DNA of 64,000 nucleotides from Poecilobothrus nobilitatus (GCA_947095535.1 OX352772.1:250966901-251030900); one strand, 5' to 3'; positions 1 through 11,840 are shown, counted from the first letter of the stretch. Numbers and translations: made by a program. Notes: a model not told the origin generated them from the sequence alone.

Positions 1-1810
1 TTATAATCTTAGTATTATGTCATTATTTACAAATGCCTTTCACTTTATCTCTTTTGCAACTTTCGAGGTACATTCCATGCATTATTCTCATGTAAAGAGA
101 TAGATCCAAATATTTTTTGCCCGTTGTTTTTCGGCTACTAGATTTTACTGCGGGGAATGATGTTACATGCCTTTCTAAGTACTCTAGCTCTTTTTTAGAT
201 AATGTATTGATTGATATTTGCTTCTCCCTTTTATCTTTTTTCAGATACCCTTTTACCCTGTTAGGTACTTTTAAAACAAAAAAACTATTTACATCTTCTT
301 CAAATATTTGTTTTGTATTTATGTTCTAAAAATTTAAGCGTTCGATTTATTTCAAAAAGTAGATAAAGCAATACGCAAAAACAACGTAAGTGACTATTCA
401 TTCATGAAGGCTATAAATACCGATTATTGTAAACCTATTTTCGTTAGTAGTGAATTCGAATTCAATGTCTCATTAGTAGTGAAGTTAACTTTTATGATAT
501 CGGCACTTACCCTGTTTAAATTTGAAACAATGCAATCAATATCATTAAGAACAAATGCTCCTTCTCCTCCATTGGCATAAGAATTATTGAAGTAGCCAAA
601 AAATAATATAGTAATTTACCCCATCATTAAAGATCCATATCTCTGAATCAAATATTTCATCCGGTCTCTTTGCAAATGAATGAAGATGCGCAACTAACGA
701 ATCAAAATTTTTACGTAAGCTCCTGATTTTCTGATGTATACAAAAAAGTCTACAACAAAAATTGATATTTGAATTAAAAACATTTTCGCAATTATTACTA
801 TTTAAGGTCAAGATTTATTGTTTAAAAAAAAAAAGAATTTCAATTATAATTTGTTGAGATCTTCAAATTAATTTATTTTGTTTACCATATCACCATATTT
901 TTTCCTCATTAATATAGATGAATTGCTGAATCCCAGGTACTTGTATGGTTTTTCTTCTATATGTATATTTTATAAAACTATTGTTGATATATTTTCTTGT
1001 TGTTTTCTTCTCCGATTACAGATGAAATTAATTTGCTTCTTGTTGATGTTTTAGCTTTCATAAATTTCTTTTTAATATTATTATTATTATAAAGATGAAC
1101 ACATAGAATATTGTTTTCATTATTTTTTCTTACATAGCACTTTCCAATTTGGTTTTCTGAAATGTTTATATTCGAACATTTATTTGCAATGTTTGGAAAA
1201 GTGACAACAGCATTTTTATTATTTACTTTGTTTAAACCACTTATTTCAATTATATCATCTTTCTCTTTCTGTTGTAACCAGTTAACCTTACTCTCTAGAT
1301 TAAGTATTTTCCTTTGCAGAATCTCTTTCTCTTCTTGCAGATTATTTAGTTTTAAGAGGATATCGCGGTTTTATTTCTTTTATACTTTGCATATTAGAAT
1401 AAAGCAACTCTAAAGTAACTGGAACTGCTATTGGGGTTTGTTGTTGTATGCAATGCCATTGGTAATGATTTTTTTTATTATTCATTATATCAGTGTTGTT
1501 TGTTACATGTACATCATTGAATGGGTATGTAGGAGTATTAAGAGTAGTGCAAAATTCACTAGTAGTAGTTATATTTGTATCACTGTTGTTCGTACTGCAT
1601 GTTGAATTAAATGTAGAAGTGATCACAAGAACTAACTAACTAACTAAGATCTAACACAGCTATAGCCAAGTTTACTTTTTTCAAAATAATCATTTTCTGT
1701 TTTGTTGATTTTGGCGCTCTTTGCATGAAAAAGTTTTTACAAATTGAGCAAATAATTTTTAATTCAACACGCTCGACCTTTAATCCACATAAATTACATG
1801 ATTAATTATA
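1..1810 (-). pseudogene. Decayed non-LTR retrotransposon (CR1/L2/Jockey-like), ORF1 and start of ORF2
   Basis: Read on the minus strand. At about 1800-1680 there is a Cys-rich stretch (CNLCGLKV then ICSICKNFF) resembling the PHD-like finger that opens ORF1 in several CR1/L2-type elements. An Asn/Thr-rich segment follows (1626-1342), then a charged coiled-coil-like stretch and an RRM-like region (about 1330-950). After an AT-rich spacer, 830-420 reads as an endonuclease-like N-terminus of ORF2, with a KIRSLRKNFDSLVAHL motif and, further on, IIGIYSLHE. The frames shift many times and no reverse transcriptase is reached before the window edge. The exact clade cannot be settled from these remnants; dead copy. 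Confidence 0.5.
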
Positions 1811-1969
1811 AAGATGAAAGAACTGCTTCGAAAAAATAAAAGTAGGCAGAAAATAAAGCAATAAAAATAGTTTAAATAGTTTAAAAAAAATTAAACAACT
1901 AAGAGACGATTTAAACACTTGTCCTCCCACTAACACTCGTGATGTATGAACAATATCCTCCATAAAATG

Positions 1970-2356
1970 ATTTTTTTCAGCATATCTATCCGTAATTAAA
2001 ATTGTATGGCTCTACTTCAAACGTTGTAGAACTTTCGAAAAATTTGTATGAAAAATATGTAGATTAAAAAGTTGTTCGAGAGCTACTCGAAGTTTTGGTC
2101 GGATCTCAACCAAAAAAAATAAAAAGGGAACCTACAACTTGATCCAAAAATATTTTGAGTTAATTTCAATACTCTAGGTTTTTTAGTTTTTGAGTTAGAG
2201 TGCTGACGGACGGACGGACAAAGTTTAATCGGCTCAGAATTTGATTCTGATCCGATCCATACCTTTGAAGGTAAATCTAGACTCGCTTATTTCGAGGTGT
2301 TACAAACGGAGGAGTAAATTTATTATACCCGATACTTATCGCACGGGTGTAAAAAT
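1970..2356 (-). repeat. DINE-1-like (HINE) repeat, 5' end only
   Basis: On the minus strand this begins at about 2356 with a TTTTTACACCCGTGCGATA-like start. It runs through the same blocks as the long copies at 20.4 and 38.5 kb: an ACTCCTCCGTTTGTAACACC block, an ACCTTCAAAGGTATGGATCG block, a GTCCGTCCGTCCGTC run and a TTTTTTGGTTGAG block. It ends around 1970, so it is a 3'-truncated and more diverged copy. It has no coding capacity. Confidence 0.8.
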
Positions 2357-2433
2357 TAAATTGTGTGGAATGTAAAAATAGAATTGCACAATAAAAAAGT
2401 GATTTTGATTCAGAAAATTATTATTTTAATTAT

Positions 2434-3110
2434 TTGCAACGTGGTAGTTTAATTTTGACCACAGATTCATTATATTATATACTTTTCCATATGGATGCTA
2501 TACTGCATAAAATTATTTCAGTTGATAAAATCAAATTTCTTCAAACCATAAGTCAGAAAGGTATTCTTTGTTCTTTGAGTTATCAAAGTCTAATTTCTGA
2601 CGACTTTAATGTATGTTTTGACGAGATTTGTAAATGTGATGAACCTATAATTAAAATTTTTACTAAAATATTTAGTATTTTTCTAATATTTTGTTGAAAA
2701 ATTTTTATAAAAATTTAAATGATGATATTTCAAATAGAACAGACTTACTAAATTCAAGTCCACAGACAATTTTGCAAACAGAAATTTTAGACCTAAAAAA
2801 CACATTGAAAACTATAATTCCTAATAAAAGACCAAGACGAGGAGTAATATATGGTATCGGAACAATGTCTAAATGGTTGTTCGGAACAATGGACGAACAA
2901 GATCGACAAAGTATAGAAGAACATTTACAAACTGTAGATCATAACAATCATTTACTTATAACAAATTATAATGATCAAATTACAATTAATCAGCAATTTC
3001 ACAAAACAATTAAGCAACTTAAGTCAATTATAGAAGATGACAGAAATATATTATTAAACCAAATAAATAATTTACAATATATAATTATATCTGTTCAAGT
3101 TAGTTTTTAA
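2434..3110 (+). pseudogene. Env (fusion glycoprotein) fragment of an endogenous retroelement
   Basis: The second reading frame (2691-3110, 139 residues) contains a furin-like basic site (KRPRRG) followed directly by a Gly-rich hydrophobic segment (GVIYGIGTMSKWLFGTMD), then a helical, Asn/Gln-rich heptad-like region. This is the usual order around the cleavage site of Env proteins of insect Gypsy and BEL elements, which are related to baculovirus F. The upstream frame (2434-2697) is in a different phase and not recognisable. No pol gene or LTR lies beside it on this strand, so it is an isolated fragment. It is a different Env type from the one at 3665-4790. Confidence 0.6.
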
Positions 3111-3303
3111 AATTTTAAAATAAAACACGTTGATTTTAATTTTAAACGAATTTATCAATTTACTTCAAGAAAAAAACTACTTAAAAATAATATTTTTTCA
3201 ATACAATCATTTTCTTAATACTAAAAAGGTTTTACAGTTGAAAAATGCTGATTTTTTGCATTATCAGCGTTTTTCGATAATTGTTTAATATTTTTTTTTA
3301 GTT

Positions 3304-3615
3304 CATTCCGTACATATTGAGTATTGACCTCATATGATGACGAAATGTACGATCAGCTAGTTTATTAATCATGTTTAAAGAAATGCGTTTAGTTATTTAT
3401 ACAAAAGTTAAAAAGCAACGATCGATTGTGAACTTAGGTTCAAGTGAGTTTAAAAAAATTGAAATGAAAGTGTGCTAGTAATAAAATATGAAATTAAGTT
3501 TTTATCTTAGATAAATGGAGTTTTTTGTCCCTGTTGAGTAATTTCATCCCTTTGTACAATATTGTTTAGTACAATAGTGATGGTCTTATCAGTAGGAGAT
3601 GGTGTGGATGTAACT
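3304..3615 (-). repeat. Probable 3' LTR of the minus-strand errantivirus
   Basis: Just downstream (minus strand) of the Env C-terminus lies a purine tract, AAGGAGGCAGG, that fits a polypurine tract. It is followed at 3615 by AGTTAC, the same six bases that open the LTR of the plus-strand element at 57996. A TATA-like TGTATAAATAAC lies at about 3395-3410. The outer end near 3304 is a guess, because no matching 5' LTR survives. Confidence 0.45.
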
Positions 3616-3664
3616 CCTGCCTCCTTAGAGTCGAACTCCCGGCGGATATCATTTAAATTAAAGG

Positions 3665-4790
3665 TTACCTTGGTACAGTGAATTTGAATCCCGATTTCAA
3701 ACGAATTCCAATGAAAATGAATACTATTATTATTAAAAAGATAAACGAATCTGTAATTACACTGGTATACCATTTCGGTGTATTATCAAATTTAATTTCT
3801 TCAATGTGTCTTATATGACTTGCGTGCAAAGTTTCCAGATCGATTTCATTTACTATTTTCTTTACCTTTATTTCACGTTCGACGTACGGTAAAATTTTGT
3901 TTACATAATATTTAAGTTCAGTATCATTTATTTTAAAATTATTTATTGAACTTATACAATTAGAAAATTTTATTAAGTTGTTACCTCTAATTTTAATTTT
4001 ATTTTGTGAATTACAATTATTGAATAAAAATGTTTTATTTAAGTTTTTTGTTATTAATACATTTTTGTTAATAATTCCTATGTCACTAGTATCATTCTTA
4101 TGATAAGTACAAATCATTTCATCTGTATTTAGTAGGTTTGCTATGCACTTATCATCAAATGACATTAGTTCTGAATCTAAAATTACTTTTTTCGCTGGAT
4201 ATTTAAAAATTTTTTGTTTACAAATTAATAATTTTTTCAATTTCATTACTTAATTCTAAGTTTTTATTATTATTAGAAATTTTTACAATATTGGTTTTGT
4301 AACATAGATCTGTGGTAAAATTAGGCACTGAGACAATAAACACAATTTCGTTTTCATTAAGTGCTACAGTATTTTTTATAAGTGGTAATTTTTCTAGTGT
4401 AATATTAAAATTATTAATTTCCTCATTTGTCAAGATATTTTTTGATAAAATTTCTAATTTATTAGATAATATTATTATATATTAGATGATGTGGGATTAT
4501 GCTGTCAAAGTCATCTTGTAAATGCTTTAGATCATGGAATATGTTAATAGAAATTTCATTTTTGTTTTGTAAATGTTCCACATTTTGTGTGATTTTATTT
4601 ATAGCTTCTTTGTACAGGTCCAATTTGATAATATGCATTATTTTCGTATAATTGTAGATTATATTTATTTTAGAATCTTGTACGAGGATATACCCGTTCC
4701 CATTTTGTAGTTCATTAATTTCGATATAAGAACATGCGACGACATTAAGAAGACAAAGTAGAAACCATGCAGAAGAAAATCGTTCCTAAA
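3665..4790 (-). pseudogene. env: env gene remnant of minus-strand errantivirus
   Basis: From about 4790 downward the minus strand codes a hydrophobic leader (AWFLLCLLNVVA) and an N-terminal Env region to about 4490. There the frame is lost and the expected cleavage-site/fusion-peptide block is absent. 4433-4218 and 4246-3665 carry the C-terminal ectodomain with several Cys, then a transmembrane helix (SFIFLIIIVFIFIGIRL) and a short cytoplasmic tail. Errantivirus Env is a virion-surface fusion protein. This copy is split by at least two breaks plus the central loss, so it is a pseudogene. Confidence 0.7.
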
Positions 4791-5225
4791 GTAGTAATAA
4801 AGTAAATAATATCAGTTTTACCGATTGTTCATAATTCATAGCATTAGTATTGTTATCTGTCAGTAGGAAAAAGAAATATTAAATGTATGTGTAAAAGTGT
4901 AATTCCGATTACCAGTAAAAACTGTGAATAAAGTAATCAAAACTGTTATCTGAAAATAGTTGGAGTGTCAGATTGGCTTAATTGAATTTTAATTTTTAAC
5001 TTATTATTATTGTTTATGTTTTGGTTACTTAGTTTTCATGCTTAAATTTTTTTTTTGAATTGACTGATATATATCTAGGTAAGATTTCATTATTAATTTG
5101 AAAATGATTCTCACTTTGATTTTTTATTTCAGTTTTTTTATAATATGGTTGAAGTTTGTTGACCCCGGTTAGGTTTTTAATAATATTTCTCTTTTTTTCT
5201 ATTTTCATTAAATTTCTTTAATTTT

Positions 5226-6000
5226 TTAGTTTTTGAATTTTATCAGTCTTTCATGGATAATAGGATATTGCGCGGACAAGATTGTACCATTAATGAAATC
5301 AATGGGTCTTTGATTGGTTAAGGAATGGATTGTTTCGTTGTAAGTTTTAACAGCTTTGACAACAGGATCTTCATCTGTTGGTAAGCCTTCTTCTTTTTGA
5401 ATTGTCTGTAAAATTCTAAGATGTCCATTTAATGTATTGTGGAATTTTTCTATATCCGTTATTTGGGGTAGTGAAGTGGATATCAATTCCTTCATTGTTC
5501 AAGTAATTTTTAAAATTTAAACTATTAAAACCTTTTTCTCTATCTGTGACTATTATTTTGGGTTTACCAAGACATTTCATAAATTCGTTTTTTAGGTCAG
5601 ACCAATTCCTTGATTTATAGGGAAAACTTGCACATGTTTGGTAAACTTATCTATAAAGGTAAGGTATGGGTCTCCTTTGGATTTGAACCAAATGTCCATG
5701 TAAACTATTTCTTAAGGTTTACTGGCGGTTTCTGAAATTTTAAACAATAATTTTAGTGGCTTACGTTCGTATTTAGCAGAGTTGCAAATATGACAATTAT
5801 TTATGACTTTTTGAATTTCTTCTTTCAATTTAGGAAAATAGTATCTTTTTTATATTTAATAGTATTTGTTAAGTTTAAATAGACAACATTAATACCTCTG
5901 TGGTTTGTTTTTACATATTGATCAAGAATGAGTTCTTGCAATTCTTGACGATATAAAATGTCACTGAGTAAGAGTGAGCATTTGTTTAATTTTATGAATT
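5226..6000 (-). pseudogene. Integrase remnant of minus-strand errantivirus
   Basis: 5495-5226 reads as the C-terminal part of a Gypsy integrase (YNETIHSLTNQRPIDFINGT). Upstream (5520-5900) the catalytic core and the zinc-binding HHCC region can be followed only by switching frames several times. The order fits pol of the same element: RNase H upstream at 6.0-6.6 kb and env downstream. Inactive. Confidence 0.65.
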
Positions 6001-6007
6001 TGTTTTT

Positions 6008-7158
6008 TCAAAAATATTTTAGGTATGTATTTTGAAAAGCGCTGTAAATATTAATATATTCAATCATAATCCCTATTATTCTTTTACTTGGAATATGATC
6101 TTTAAAAATTTTAATGAAAAATTCTTCATTAGGATTAGGATGTATAAAAATTTTTCTTTTTCTATGATTAATATTCAATAATTTAAAGTTTTCTTGTGAA
6201 CCTTTCTTAATAATAATTTGCGTTTTGTAAAGATTGATAGGTGAATCTGATATGGGAATATATTTGGAATTATCTTCGTCAGCTGAATGCATTGTAGCAT
6301 CAGTTGATCGTATTTCGTCAATTTCCATGTCGTTTAAATTATTTTCATTCGAATTTAACCTATTTAAATTAGATTCATTTAAATGAATCTCGGCACGAGA
6401 GAGAGCATCAGCAACTTTGTTTTCCCGTCCACTCAAATATTCTATTTCAAAATTAAATTCTTCTAACTTGATTTTCCATCTTTGCAATTTGCAATTAGGT
6501 TCTTTTAAATTATGAACACACTGTAAAGGTTTATTGTCTGTTCTAATAGTGAATTTGCGACCAAAGATATACGGGCGAAAATATTTAGTAGCAAAAAACA
6601 ATTGGAAGCAATTCTTTTTCTATTGTTGAATATTTGCACTCATGTTCATTGAGTGTACGTGAAGCGTAACAAATTGGGTGGATATTCTGTGAAAGAACAG
6701 CACTGATAGCAAAATTGCTGGCATCTGTAGTAAGTAAAAAGTGTTTTGAAAAATCGGGATCTGTTGTAATTAAGAATTTTAATTTTGTTTCTTTGTATTC
6801 AGCATTTGTGATGTTAATATTTTTCCCTTTTTTTAGACAATTTGTTAGTGGTTTTGAAATTTTTGCGAAGTCTTTAATGAATTTTCTGTAATACCCAACT
6901 AGTCCTAAAAAACTTTTAATTTGTTTCTATGTTTTGGGTATTGGAAATTTAGTTATAGCCTCTATTTTATTTGGATTTGGTTTAATACCATTTGTCGTGA
7001 TAATATGGCCAAGAAACTAAGTTTTTTGTTTCATAAATTCACTTTTATCCAATTGTATTTTCAGGTTTGCGTTATTTAATTTACTTAAAATCTTCTTCAT
7101 ATTATCTAGATGTTCTTCTTTGCTTGTACTAAATATAATAATGTCATCTAGATATACA
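6008..7158 (-). pseudogene. RT palm end, connection and RNase H of minus-strand errantivirus
   Basis: The minus strand from 7158 contains the RT catalytic box [11 protein letters not shown], then a connection region with LGHI and [12 protein letters not shown] motifs, and the RNase H start ([22 protein letters not shown]). The open part 6601-6008 covers the RNase H end (FTIRTDNKPLQCV, ENKVADALSR) and a following Asn/Glu-rich linker. Stops and frameshifts lie at about 7020, 6930 and 6600. The upstream half of RT is displaced to 8483-9094 by an inserted fragment. Confidence 0.75.
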
Positions 7159-7159
7159 T

Positions 7160-8465
7160 AAGTTTAAGTTCGAAACAAAAGAAAGAAACTCCTTTGAAGC
7201 ATTAAAAATAACGCTAACTACATCACCACTTTTAAAAATTTGCAGCTACGAGGACTATACGGAATTACATACAGATGTCTGTAAATTTGGAATAGCAGCT
7301 GTCTTACTGCAAGGAAATCCAGAAGATGGAGCGTTACACCCTGTTCATTACGCAAGCAAGAAGACAACCGATGCACAACAAAAGTGGAGCAGATACGAGC
7401 TGGAAGTCTTGGCCGTGGTGGAGGCTATTAAGAAATTTAGGACTTATTTATTAGGAAAGCATTTTAAATTAATAACCGATTGTAAAGCATTCACCATGAC
7501 GTTAAACAAAAAGGATCTGGTAACCAGAGTGGCACGTTGGTCGTTATTACTAGAAGAGTTCAGTTACTAGGTCGAACACAGCGAAGGCACGAGCATCCGC
7601 CATGTTGATGCTTTGAGTAGAAATCCGGTAACGTATTGAATACAAATTAAAAAAGATTTTATAAGTCAATTACAGGAACTACAAGCAAAAGACGAAAAAT
7701 TAACTGCTATAATGGAAATATTGAAACAGGGCCAGTACAAAGACTTTGTCATCCATCATAACATTTTATGCAAGGAGATTAATGGAAAAATTTTATATGT
7801 TGTCCTCGAAGGGATGAAAAATTCATTGGTAAGATCAATACATGAAAATGGTCATTTCCATTTTACCAAGATGAAAAAGAAAATTGAAGAAGAATTCTAT
7901 ATGCCGGATATGAAGAAAAGGATAGTTTCTTGCATCGGAAATTGTATTAAATGTATTTTGGCAGAAAGAAAAAGTGTAAAACAAGAATGTCTTTTAAATC
8001 CAATACCAAAAGGAGAGAAACCATTAGACACTTTCCATATAGATCATCTAGGACCACTAAGTACAACAAAAAAGGGTTATCAATATATCCTAACAATTAT
8101 AAACGGATTCACTAAATTCTGCTGGTTGTTTCCTACCAAGACAGTAAATGCCGAAGAAGTCGTTCAAAAATGCGAGATCATATCAAACACTTTTGGGTAC
8201 CCGGCAAGAATAATAGCAGATAGAAGCGGAACTTTTATTTCAAATAATTTTCGTGAGTATTGTAAAATACATGATGTTAAACTTTATTTTACTTCGACAA
8301 GGTTACCAAGAGGCAATGGTCAAGTGGAGCGGTTACACACAACCACCATTGCAGTACTCACGAAAATGTCATTGAACAAGCCGAATAAATGGTACACACA
8401 CGTCGTAGATTTACAAAGAATTTTTAATCCTACATTTTTTGATCCTACATCCTACATATGAATTC
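7160..8465 (+). pseudogene. Inserted pol fragment (RNase H + integrase) of a different Gypsy element
   Basis: The plus-strand frame gives an RNase H domain (HTDVCKFGIAAVLLQ, HYASKKTTDAQQKW, ITDCKAF, RHVDALSRNP) with in-frame stops at about 7570 and 7640. An integrase ORF follows (7712-8461, 249 residues): zinc-binding H..H..C..C (CIGNCIKCI), core residues DTFHIDHLGPL and IIADRSGTFISNNF, and the third acidic residue in GNGQVERLH. No LTR accompanies it. It interrupts the minus-strand RT between the FGLK box and the YLDD box. Its motifs differ from those of the errantivirus around it, suggesting another Gypsy clade (Mdg1/Mdg3/Osvaldo-like is a guess). Confidence 0.75.
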
Positions 8466-8482
8466 TTTAAGTACGGAATTCA

Positions 8483-9530
8483 TTAGCCGTTGGAATGTTG
8501 CAGGAGCATTTTAAGACCAAATGTCATCCTGACAAACTCGTAGTGGCCGTTATAGGTACTAAATGCGGTTTTCTTTATGTCTTTTTCTACGATTTCGATC
8601 TGGTAGTAACCTTTGGCAAGATCGAGCGTTGCGAAGTACATAGACCGACCTAATTTATTTAAAATATCCTCCATATTAGGTATGGGATATTTATCACTGA
8701 TAGTATTATTATTTAGTTTCCGGTGATCAATTACGATGCGCCATTTTTGTCTCTATGGCGCATCCAATTTTTTTGGGACAACCCATATGGGTGCGGAATA
8801 GGGACATTCACTATGCCTAGTGATTCCTTGTTGTAGCATTTCCTCAATTTGGTTATCGACTTCCTGGCGGTGAATTTCAGGATAGCGATATAACTTGGTA
8901 TAGATAGGGACTTCACTTGTTGTGTTAATAGTATGTTTAATCTCGTGAGTAAATGTAAGGTTGTCACCTTCGTGGTAGAAGGCTTTGTCGAACTTCTTTA
9001 AAACATTCATAAGTTCATTTTTTGTAATTTTATCTAAATGCTCACATCGGATTGAATTGTGATTAACAAATATTTCGTTTTGAAATATTTCCAACTCTTT
9101 TAATGGAATTAGTATATAATACTCCTTCTCTTCATTTTCGTTGAAGTAAAAAGGAATTTCAGTACCCGATTTGAATTTAATTATTTTATTTTCATAATTA
9201 ATATCAGTTATGAGTGGAATCAGAATATTATTACCTAATAACCCGTCGAATTTATCACGAAAATGCAGTTCTAAAAATTCAAGTTTAATATCGAAACCAA
9301 ATTCAAGAAAACAATCTATTTTTTTTTAGTATTGCATTTAATAGTATTACTAAGTGTCTTTACATTAATTGCAATAATTTTGGTACTGTAAATAGGAGTA
9401 CAAATTCCTGTATTGATAATACTCATTGTCGCTCCGGTATTTATAATAAATTTAAGCGGCCTTCCTTTAGATTGGATCTTTATATAAGGAAGTCGTTGTT
9501 TTGCGCTTCCGAGGCTGTTAATTGAAAATT
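8483..9530 (-). pseudogene. Protease and N-terminal RT of minus-strand errantivirus
   Basis: Around 9500-9430 (minus) lies an aspartic protease box, RPLKFIINTGATMSII, in which the catalytic Asp of the usual D-T/S-G triad reads Asn. 9094-8753 and 8674-8483 give the RT fingers and palm ([49 protein letters not shown]), with a frameshift near 8760 and another just after FGLK. RT continues at 7158 on the other side of the inserted fragment. No gag is recognisable upstream. Confidence 0.75.
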
Positions 9531-9539
9531 TTTTTGCTT

Positions 9540-10120
9540 AAAAGTACCTAAACATTCATTCACCTTTTGATAAATAAATTAATTAATAACATTTAATAAT
9601 GCAAACTTAGTATTTCTTTAGTAAATTTTTATTAATAAGTATTAATAAAAACAAATCTATAAACATTTTCAAAATTAGTACTAAGTAATGTTTTATGTTA
9701 AAAAATGATTATGTTAGCAAAAAGTATAATATGTAAATTTTAATATAAATAAAAATATAAAAAATAAAGCTAGTCTAAAGACCGATCAAAAACAATTAAG
9801 TTGTTTGATTTATATCAAAAACATAACTGGAGCAGACGGTAGGATATTAAGATGCAGAAGACCGAATCGAGCTGAGGCGATATTTTCATGACATATATGG
9901 TTAATTTGTTGTTCTAGGAAATCTAACTTAAACATTTGTTCTAGGAAACCAATTTCCGATTTAATTTTTATCTTTTCACTGTCAAGTTTATTAATTTAAA
10001 GATAGTAAGAAATGCTATATTGCATTTCCTGTTTTCAATTAATTTATTTATCAAAAGCTGAATGAGTTTTACATAATCTTAAATTAATCAAAGTTTTTGC
10101 TAATGTATATAGTAAGGGTT
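9540..10120. other. Non-coding AT-rich spacer
   Basis: No reading frame, LTR or recognisable repeat was found here. If the minus-strand errantivirus once had gag and a 5' LTR on this side, they have been lost or have diverged beyond recognition. Confidence 0.5.
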
Positions 10121-10129
10121 GGGTACGAA

Positions 10130-10320
10130 ATCCCACATCACAAAATCCCAATCACAAAATCCCAAATACAAAATCTCAAATTACAAAATGTCAAAATACA
10201 AAATCCCAAAAAATGTTAACTTTTTACAAAATCCCAAATAACAAATTCGCAAATTGCGAAATCTAGGGTTGGGTGCGAAATTCTAAAAAATAACTCCAAA
10301 AAAAATTCCCAAAAAAAAAG
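10130..10320 (+). repeat. Short tandem array of CAAAATCCCAA units
   Basis: About a dozen imperfect copies of an 11-17 base unit built on ACAAAATCCCAAAT lie here, bounded on the left by GGGTTGGGTACGAAAT, which recurs at about 10265 as GGGTTGGGTGCGAAAT. The same unit occurs in reverse complement at 11090-11210 and 11745-11840, so the two ends of this region are inverted relative to each other. Confidence 0.75.
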
Positions 10321-10379
10321 CAGGTGTACCCACCGTTAAACACAGTCAATACAAATATCTTTCTTCACTTTTTATCCGG

Positions 10380-11080
10380 TAGAAAATCCAAAATTTAAAA
10401 TTCAAACTTTCAAAATCCAAATATTTAAATCAAAACCTTCAAAATCCAAAAGTGTCAAAATCGGAACTTTCAAAATCCAAACCTGTACAATCAAAATAAT
10501 AGACAATATGATCCAAAAATCCGGATATATATAAATACTCCGGAAAAGAGGGCCACCTGGATTTTTTAACCTTCCTAATTGAGAATCTGGCATACACTAA
10601 TGTATAAATCCTCTGGATAAAGCGGCAACCAAAATCCCAAAAATTCCAGAATCCCAGATACCAAAATCCCAAACCACTTTCGTTATCATAATTCATTTTG
10701 AATTTTTTTATTTCAGATGTCGATTTAATTATTGAAACCCTGATTTTGAAACCAACTATAAAATCTCACCGAACTATGTTTTCTTACATGTATATTTCAA
10801 CAATAAAGTTCTAATAATAGTGGGGGCTACGCCCCCAAAGCCCCGCTAAAAAAATTATTGAAATCTTGATTTTGTAACTAACTCTAAAATCTGTCCTACT
10901 TCCGAATTTGGCATATATATATATATATATACGTATTCTGGAAAAAGCGGCAATCCTGATTTTGAATCCAACTCTAAAATCACTCCTAATTCAGAATCTG
11001 GCATATACATATATGCATATTCTTGAAAAAGCGGCAATCCTGGTTTTGAATCCAATTCTAAATTCAAAACGAACTATAAC
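10380..11080. repeat. Dispersed degenerate repeat with CCCGGCC-poor core (ATTATTGAAA..GATTTTGAA units)
   Basis: Several divergent copies of a unit containing ATTATTGAAACCCTGATTTTG, an AACTCTAAAATC block, TCCTAATTCAGAATCTGGCA, an AT dinucleotide run and GGAAAAAGCGGCAATCC occur at 10440-10640, 10720-10900, 10905-11060 and again at 17345-17450. The copy at 10815-10850 holds the GC-rich inverted piece GGGGGCTACGCCCCC. Short ORFs here are repeat translations, not genes. Confidence 0.6.
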
Positions 11081-11084
11081 ATCA

Positions 11085-11225
11085 AAACTACTTTGGGATT
11101 TTGGGATTTTGGTATTTTGGGATTTTGGAATTCGGGATTTTGGTATTTTGGAATTTTGAGATTTTGGAATTTGGGTTTTTTTTTTTTTGGGATTTTGGAA
11201 TTTGGGATTTTATTTAGGGATTTCG
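11085..11225 (+). repeat. Tandem array of TTTTGGGATTTTGG units
   Basis: At least eight copies of TTTTGGGA / TTTTGGTA-type units follow each other. They are the reverse complement of the array at 10130-10320. Confidence 0.8.
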
Positions 11226-11229
11226 TGGC

Positions 11230-11745
11230 GCTGCCTGTCAATTCTTATACGCTTTCCTACAAAAGTATTAAATTTTGACATTTCTCTATGAAAAATAGTA
11301 AAATTTTGTAAAAATTTAGATATTTTTATATGAAGAAAATTAATTTTGAATGAATCATGCATTGAATGAATCAAAATCCTCGCTAAATTATTGAAACCCT
11401 GATTTTGAATCCCACTCTAAATTTACTACTAATAGTATGTCAATGCTTACTCGGTTTCATACAAAAGTATTAAATTTAGATATTTTACTGTGAAAAATAG
11501 TAAATCTTGATTAAATTTTGACATTTCAGTACGAAAAATTATTGGAACACAAGGCAAATATTAGTAGTATTATTGGAACCCTATTAAATCTAACTCTAAA
11601 ACCAATACTAACAGTATGTTAATGCTTACAAGCTTCCCTACAAAAGTATTAAATTTTGATATTTCTCAATGAACATAGTAAGGTTTTTAAAAATTTTGAC
11701 GTTTTTATATGAAAATTAATTTTCAAAATTAACATTGAAAATTTC
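11230..11745 (+). repeat. Tandem repeat of about 190 bp, three diverged copies
   Basis: Copies start near 11235, 11395 and 11570. Each contains a TACAAAAGTATTAAATTT block followed by a TGAAAAATAGTAAA-like block, and the last two share a TAGTATGT-AATGCTTAC block. They lie between two TTTTGGGATTTTG arrays. Confidence 0.65.
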
Positions 11746-11840
11746 TAATTTTGGGATTTTGTGTTTGGGATTTTGTAATTTTGGGATTTTGTGATTTTGT
11801 AACTTTAGTATTTTGAAATTTTTGGATTTGTTACTGATTT
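11745..11840 (+). repeat. Second TTTTGGGATTTTG array
   Basis: Five or so copies of TTTTGGGATTTTGT lie here, in opposite orientation to the 10130-10320 array. Together the two could form the arms of a 1.7 kb foldback-like structure. Confidence 0.7.

Noticed and set aside
10402..11278. Several overlapping short ORFs rich in Trp/Phe/Gly/Leu
   Set aside because: They are translations of the TTTTGGGATTTTGG and related repeats.
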